Assembly (NCBI GenBank): GCA_949127695.1
Contig: CASBQH010000280.1
Span: 1 to 9,453, forward strand
Origin: Synechococcales cyanobacterium PMM_0073
GTDB taxonomy: Bacteria > Cyanobacteriota > Cyanobacteriia > Elainellales > Elainellaceae
Length of the DNA stretch: 9,453 bases
Direction: 5' to 3'
How positions within the stretch are numbered: the first letter of the stretch is position 1; each line of letters starts with the position of its first letter. Below are positions 6,353 to 9,453 of this stretch, piece after piece. Under the pieces are notes generated by a model, which worked only from the letters and a program-made list of their open reading frames with translations, was not told the DNA's origin and searched no databases. Made by a program: the position numbers and the translations under genes.

Positions 6353-6571
6353 GGGCGTAACCAGCAAGGTAATCCCGCGAATTGCCATAATCTGAACGGG
6401 AGCTCCAGTCGGAATACTGCGGCCATATTCAGGCTGATAGAGCTGGGCTGACCAGTAGGTACCGCGATATTTGACGCGCCCAGTTTGACCAACGCTAATT
6501 AATCGATCGACAGTCCCATGAGCGGGCTGCGGCAACAGTTGAGAATAGAATGGAGAAAATAGGGTACTCAA
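6344..6571 (-). CDS. Short NfeD-like OB-fold protein without membrane segments
   Basis: A 75-residue protein starting at TTG 6571. AGGTG lies five bases before it, the upstream frame is open only back to a TAG at 6637-6639 with no ATG or GTG between, and the NfeD-type pattern begins soon after. From about residue 19 it follows the C-terminal beta-barrel of NfeD proteins: GQTGRVKYRGTYWSAQL (28-44), GRSIPTGAPVQIMAIRG (50-66), then TLLVTPIA at the end. NfeD proteins normally carry membrane helices before this barrel and work with stomatin/slipin partners on membrane quality; here the helices and the partner gene are missing. The next gene encodes a tiny all-helical membrane protein, so the pair could be a split version. 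The family call rests on pattern likeness, and the OB-fold is moderately secure. Confidence 0.7.
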   Translation of the reverse strand: MSTLFSPFYSQLLPQPAHGTVDRLISVGQTGRVKYRGTYWSAQLYQPEYGRSIPTGAPVQIMAIRGITLLVTPIA

Positions 6572-6631
6572 GATGACACCTGCTTTGATAAAGAACGGGT
6601 TGAAGTTTGCTGCTTGAACACAGCATTGAGC

Positions 6632-6676
6632 CTATTTGACTTCCTCTAAATCCATTGAATCCACCTCACTGATCAT
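6632..6676 (-). CDS. Possible 14-residue leader peptide before the NfeD-like gene
   Basis: ATG 6676 opens a 14-codon frame (MISEVDSMDLEEVK) ending in TAG at 6632-6634, 60 bp before the NfeD-like start. A strong GAGGAG (6686-6691) is nine bases upstream. The peptide is acidic and resembles nothing I know. A hairpin (6665-6684) covers its start codon. It could couple translation into the unit, or be chance; such short frames with a good Shine-Dalgarno do arise randomly. Confidence 0.22.
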   Translation of the reverse strand: MISEVDSMDLEEVK

Positions 6677-6684
6677 CTAGTGAG
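6665..6684. repeat. Inverted repeat CTCACT-N8-AGTGAG
   Basis: Perfect 6 bp arms at 6665-6670 and 6679-6684. On the minus strand it would fold over the ATG and spacer of the possible leader peptide, so it could hide that start. As DNA it belongs to the GTGAG motif set of this region. Confidence 0.45.
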
Positions 6685-6828
6685 ACTCCTCAAGCCACTG
6701 CAAAATCAGAGCGATGCAGTACCTCTCAAATCAGCTTCACGCGCAATGCAGTCTCACACCTCACCGTCAGTCCGCTCAACCGTAGATCTTAAAAATTGCT
6801 GACCGGGAAGATTTTTAGCTTGAACTGA

Positions 6829-6862
6829 GAGATACCATTTAAGTTATCTCACTTTTGTGAGA
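6829..6862. repeat. Two overlapping inverted repeats with shared arm
   Basis: GAGATA (6829-6834) pairs with TATCTC (6845-6850), and TCTCAC (6847-6852) pairs with GTGAGA (6857-6862) around a TTTT loop. The bases TCTC at 6847-6850 belong to both, so only one hairpin can form at a time if the region is transcribed. As DNA they would be two overlapping dimer sites. Confidence 0.5.
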
Positions 6863-6883
6863 ATAGCAAGCCTTTGTGAGAAT
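6854..6883. repeat. Direct repeat TTTGTGAGAAT, two copies 19 bp apart
   Basis: The 11-mer occurs perfectly at 6854-6864 and 6873-6883. A looser relative, TTTTAGTGTGAGG, follows at 6891-6903. The spacing of just under two helix turns fits two regulator molecules on about the same DNA face. Confidence 0.5.
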
Positions 6884-6915
6884 TTAGTGATTTTAGTGTG
6901 AGGTGTTTGATAAGT

Positions 6916-6967
6916 CTTTAGCTAAAGCCGAGGGTCGGATATCACATATGTGATTTCATGCTATAAC
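6916..6967 (+). promoter_or_regulatory. Candidate STAND-gene promoter with two perfect palindromes
   Basis: TATAAC at 6962-6967 is the best -10 found before the STAND gene; no TTGACA-like -35 is present at the right distance. Instead a perfect 14 bp palindrome, ATCACATATGTGAT (6941-6954), covers the -35/spacer area, with a second perfect palindrome, CTTTAGCTAAAG (6916-6927), 26 bp further up. The weak -35 suggests regulated rather than constant transcription. The palindrome contains TCACA and TGTGA but in the reverse layout of a CRP site. Promoter placement is a guess by eye. Confidence 0.35.
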
Positions 6968-7060
6968 TGTCTGGTGCTGGATCGAATGCCGAAATTTGGC
7001 AGAGGTCAGAATTTGGTTTAAGACTCGCTTTTGCCCTTTCGCACTGTGAGCTAACAATCT

Positions 7061-9453
7061 GTGATTACCCCAGAAATCCTGCAAGAGTTAGCTGGCCGTC
7101 AAGGCGTCTCTGAGACAGAGTTTGAGGTTTTGCATCGCGCGATTACGGGCAAGCCAATGTCGGTGATTGCCGCTGATCTAAATATCGATGCTGCCGCTGC
7201 CCGCAAGCGTTTAGGCGAGGTTTACCGTAAATTTGGGATTGCCGGCAAAGGGCCAGGAAAACTCGCCAAGCTTCAGCAGGCGCTGATGCAGGCACAGCAG
7301 CCGATCGAGGCAGCTCATCTGACCAAACGACCGGATGATGGCTTGATAGAGGTTGATGCTTTCTACGGTCGGGCTAAGGAGTTGGCCGACCTGGAGGCGC
7401 TGGTTTTGGGTGAGCGCTGTCGGTTAGTCGAAATCATTGGGCTGGGCGGCATGGGCAAAACCGCGCTCTCAATCAAACTTGCCAAGCAGGTCTATCATGA
7501 CTTTGACCAAGTCATTCGGCGCTCGCTCAGACATGCGCCGCCCTTGAAAGAGCTGTTAAAAGACTTGCTGCATAATCTGGTAGAGCAGCCCGATCAGCTG
7601 AGCCAGCTTCAGGACACAGCTGATCTGCTGGACAGGCTGCTGCTGCAAATGCAGCATCGGCGCTGCCTGCTGGTGCTAGACGGGGCGGAAAGTATTTTGC
7701 GAAGCGATGAGCTGGCAGGGCGCTATCAAGACGGCTACCTGGACTATAGCGACCTGCTCACCCAAGTTGCCCAGTCTGATCACCAGAGCTGTTTGGTCAT
7801 TACCAGTGCCGAAAAGACGCAGGAATTTACTGCCCTAGAGGGGCAAAAAGTCCAGGCGTTTCATCTGCAAGGGCTAAGAGGCGGTGAGGCCAGCAGCTTT
7901 TTACGGGCGCGCGGCGCATCTGCCGAAGCTGAACCCGACTGGCCAAAGCTGGTAGAGCTTTATAGTGGCAATCCGCTGGCGCTGAAGATTGCAGTTGTGA
8001 CAATTCAAGAGCTGTTTGGCGGCAGCGTCAGCGATTTCTTGGCGCAGGGAACCGCTGTATTTGGCGATATCCGCAATCTGCTCGAAGCGCAGGTAAATCG
8101 GCTCTCGAAGCGGGAGCGCGATATTCTCTATTGGCTTGCCATTTACCGTGAGCCTGTTGCAATCGCCGAGCTGCGGGCGGATCTGGTGCCCAGCGTGGCT
8201 CAGCCGCGCTTGCTGGAAGCTCTAGAATCGCTAGGGCGGCGTTCGCTGGTGGAGCGCGATCGGGCGCTGTTCTCACTCCAGCCTGTGGTAATGGAATATC
8301 TGGCTGAGCGGCTGATCGAGAAAATGGCCGAAGAGATTCGCACTGGGCATTTACAGCGATTTAATGGCCATGCGCTGATCAAGGCGAAGGCGAAGGACTA
8401 CATCCGCGAGCGGCAGATCCGAGGATTGCTCCAGCCCCTGCTGCGACGGCTGCTGGCGATATTCGACCAAGAGGAGCGGCTGAAGCAGGTGCTGCTAGAG
8501 CGAATAGCGCTCCAGCAGCAGGCTCCGCTGCGACCCGGATATGCGGCAGGCAATACGCTGAATCTGCTCTGGCAGCTGGGTTTACCCGTCAACGACTGCG
8601 ATTTTTCTAAACTAACCGTGCGGCAGGCTTACCTCAAAGACATGCGGCTGCATCGCGTTAACTTCAGCGGAGCCGATCTGGCTGACTCGATCTTTGCTGA
8701 GAAGCTCGGCAGCATTCTGTCCATCGCCTTTCGCCCAGACGGCAAGCTGCTGGCAATGGGCGATACTGATGGCCATGTGCGGCTCTGGAGCGTGGAGACT
8801 GGCGAGCAGATTGCGACTTGGCAAGGGCATGAAGACTGGGTGCGCTCGGTCGCCTTTAGCCCGGACGGCAGATATTTGGCCAGCGGCAGCGAAGACAAAA
8901 CAATCCGGCTCTGGGCTGTGGAGACTGGGCAGTGCCTGAGAGTGCTACGGAGCCATACGAGCTGGCTGCGTTCGGTGGCTTTTAGCCCAGACAGTCGGCA
9001 GCTAGCCAGCGGGGGTGAAGATAAGATCGTGCGGTTGTGGGACGTAGAAACGGGCAGTCTGCTCTGCGAATTGGCAACTCATATTAGGCTAGTGCGGTCG
9101 GTCGCCTTCAGTCCAGACGGCAAAACTCTGGCCAGCGGCAGTGATGATCGAACCATTCAGCTCTGGGATCTGGCGACTAGAACGCTGGTAGGCACCCTGA
9201 AGCAGCATTTGCAGGGGGTGCGGTCGGTGGCCTTTAGCCCAGATGGCAAAACTTTGGCCAGCGGCAGCAGTGACCGGATGATTCGGCTCTGGGATCTGGC
9301 TAGCGGTGAATGCGTCCGATCGCTGGAAGGGCATCGCGGCTGGGTCTGGTCAGTCACCTTTAGCCCAGATGGCAAATACCTCGCCAGCGGCAGCGAAGAC
9401 CAGACGGTGCGGATCTGGCCGTTGGAAAGCCAACAAGAAGCTAACCCGTCGCC
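7061..9453 (+). CDS. STAND-class ATPase: LuxR-like HTH, NB-ARC, winged helix, pentapeptide-like stretch and WD40 repeats (3' end cut)
   Basis: From GTG 7061 the frame runs 797 codons to the window edge without a stop. TAA lies two codons before the GTG, so no earlier start exists. Residues 17-60 form a LuxR-like helix-turn-helix (SETEFEVLHRAITGKPMSVI, then RKRLGEVYRKFGI). NB-ARC covers about 95-340: Walker A GLGGMGKT at 127-134, Walker B LLVLDG with Asp207, and the GNPLAL motif from Gly303. A winged helix lies at about 345-420, a helical linker at 420-505, pentapeptide-like residues at about 509-548 (CDFSKLTVRQAYL, NFSGADLADSIF), and six WD40 repeats from about 552. Known STAND proteins stay off until a ligand binds the repeat side, then swap ADP for ATP and oligomerise; here the N-terminal HTH is the likely effector or adaptor. 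The usual sensor Arg of the TSR motif is Ala250 (TSAEK). No signal peptide is present, so it is cytoplasmic. The Shine-Dalgarno is weak. What it senses and whether it acts in signalling or phage defence is unknown. Confidence 0.92.
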   Translation, partial: MITPEILQELAGRQGVSETEFEVLHRAITGKPMSVIAADLNIDAAAARKRLGEVYRKFGIAGKGPGKLAKLQQALMQAQQPIEAAHLTKRPDDGLIEVDAFYGRAKELADLEALVLGERCRLVEIIGLGGMGKTALSIKLAKQVYHDFDQVIRRSLRHAPPLKELLKDLLHNLVEQPDQLSQLQDTADLLDRLLLQMQHRRCLLVLDGAESILRSDELAGRYQDGYLDYSDLLTQVAQSDHQSCLVITSAEKTQEFTALEGQKVQAFHLQGLRGGEASSFLRARGASAEAEPDWPKLVELYSGNPLALKIAVVTIQELFGGSVSDFLAQGTAVFGDIRNLLEAQVNRLSKRERDILYWLAIYREPVAIAELRADLVPSVAQPRLLEALESLGRRSLVERDRALFSLQPVVMEYLAERLIEKMAEEIRTGHLQRFNGHALIKAKAKDYIRERQIRGLLQPLLRRLLAIFDQEERLKQVLLERIALQQQAPLRPGYAAGNTLNLLWQLGLPVNDCDFSKLTVRQAYLKDMRLHRVNFSGADLADSIFAEKLGSILSIAFRPDGKLLAMGDTDGHVRLWSVETGEQIATWQGHEDWVRSVAFSPDGRYLASGSEDKTIRLWAVETGQCLRVLRSHTSWLRSVAFSPDSRQLASGGEDKIVRLWDVETGSLLCELATHIRLVRSVAFSPDGKTLASGSDDRTIQLWDLATRTLVGTLKQHLQGVRSVAFSPDGKTLASGSSDRMIRLWDLASGECVRSLEGHRGWVWSVTFSPDGKYLASGSEDQTVRIWPLESQQEANPS
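8720..9453 (+). repeat. Six WD40-coding DNA repeats with exact 126 bp period
   Basis: Equivalent positions (the codons before the SVAFSPDG wording) fall at 8720, 8846, 8972, 9098, 9224 and 9350, each 126 bp (42 codons) apart with no indels. The units from 9098 and 9224 are the most alike at DNA level, including a shared GCAAAACT-TGGCCAGCGGCAG core. The last unit ends in a different, polar sequence (LESQQEANPS), hinting that the protein may end shortly after the window. Confidence 0.9.

Larger units (their letters stand above)
6572..7060. other. Divergent regulatory region between NfeD-like unit and STAND gene
   Basis: This 489 bp stretch has no convincing protein gene beyond the possible leader peptide. 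The word GTGAG or its complement CTCAC occurs nine times, at 6665, 6680, 6753, 6760, 6848, 6857, 6876, 6898 and 7046, against about one expected by chance. Further structure includes inverted arms ACTGCA/TGCAGT (6697-6702, 6715-6720; TGCAGT again at 6747-6752) and TAAAAAT/ATTTTTA (6790-6796, 6811-6817). The region must contain the start signals of both flanking transcription units. Confidence 0.6.

Noticed and set aside
6298..6492. 64-codon minus-strand frame ending LLEDLVEDLLEVYL
   Set aside because: Shifted frame of the NfeD-like gene running into the tandem array; the leucine/acidic ending is produced by the repeats.
6714..6785. 23-codon plus-strand frame starting at ATG 6714
   Set aside because: No good Shine-Dalgarno and no recognisable content; it falls in the motif-dense regulatory region.
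6941..6954. CRP or NtcA site at the 14 bp palindrome
   Set aside because: CRP needs TGTGA-N6-TCACA, while this has TCACA-TA-TGTGA, and the NtcA pattern GTA-N8-TAC is absent.
8028..9375. Several minus-strand frames of 60-89 codons, some similar to each other
   Set aside because: Antisense to the STAND gene; their likeness to each other is only the mirror of the 126 bp WD40 repeats.

Overview
The window looks like chromosomal DNA from a cyanobacterium. The main reasons are a group 3 sigma factor of the SigF type, a Get3/ArsA-like ATPase fused to an alpha-crystallin-like tail (the Get3d form found in photosynthetic lineages), a sensor kinase with the H-box wording common in cyanobacteria, and a large HTH/NB-ARC/WD40 STAND protein of the kind abundant in filamentous species. 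Species cannot be set from the sequence. I saw no copy of the cyanobacterial HIP1 octamer GCGATCGC, no tRNA or rRNA gene, no CRISPR array and no insertion sequence.

Layout: (1) 1-2208, minus: a membrane sensor histidine kinase whose last codons lie beyond the left edge. (2) 2284-2637, minus: an ArsR/SmtB-type repressor with its own sigma70-like promoter and an inverted repeat lying across that promoter. (3) 2809-3987, minus: the Get3d/ArsA-like ATPase. (4) 4128-4853, minus: a Bax inhibitor-1 family membrane protein with a clear intrinsic terminator behind it. (5) 5153-5938, plus: SigF, divergent from the Bax-inhibitor gene. (6) 6036-6571, minus: a two-gene unit with an NfeD-like OB-fold protein first and a very hydrophobic 79-residue protein second. 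The space between these two is filled by six copies of an 11-12 bp repeat that each carry a ribosome-binding-site-like GAGG. (7) 6572-7060: a 489 bp divergent intergenic region packed with GTGAG/CTCAC words, inverted repeats and two perfect palindromes. (8) 7061-9453, plus: a STAND ATPase that runs off the right edge, with an HTH, an NB-ARC ATPase, a winged helix, a short pentapeptide-like stretch and six WD40 repeats of exactly 126 bp each.

Much of the content is about sensing and stress: a periplasmic-sensing kinase, a thiol-type repressor candidate, a stress/motility sigma factor, a membrane-stress (NfeD-like) pair and a STAND signalling ATPase. There is no direct sequence proof that they act as one pathway. 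The least explained part is 6285-7060: the RBS-like repeat array, the split NfeD-like pair and the motif-dense region shared with the STAND gene.
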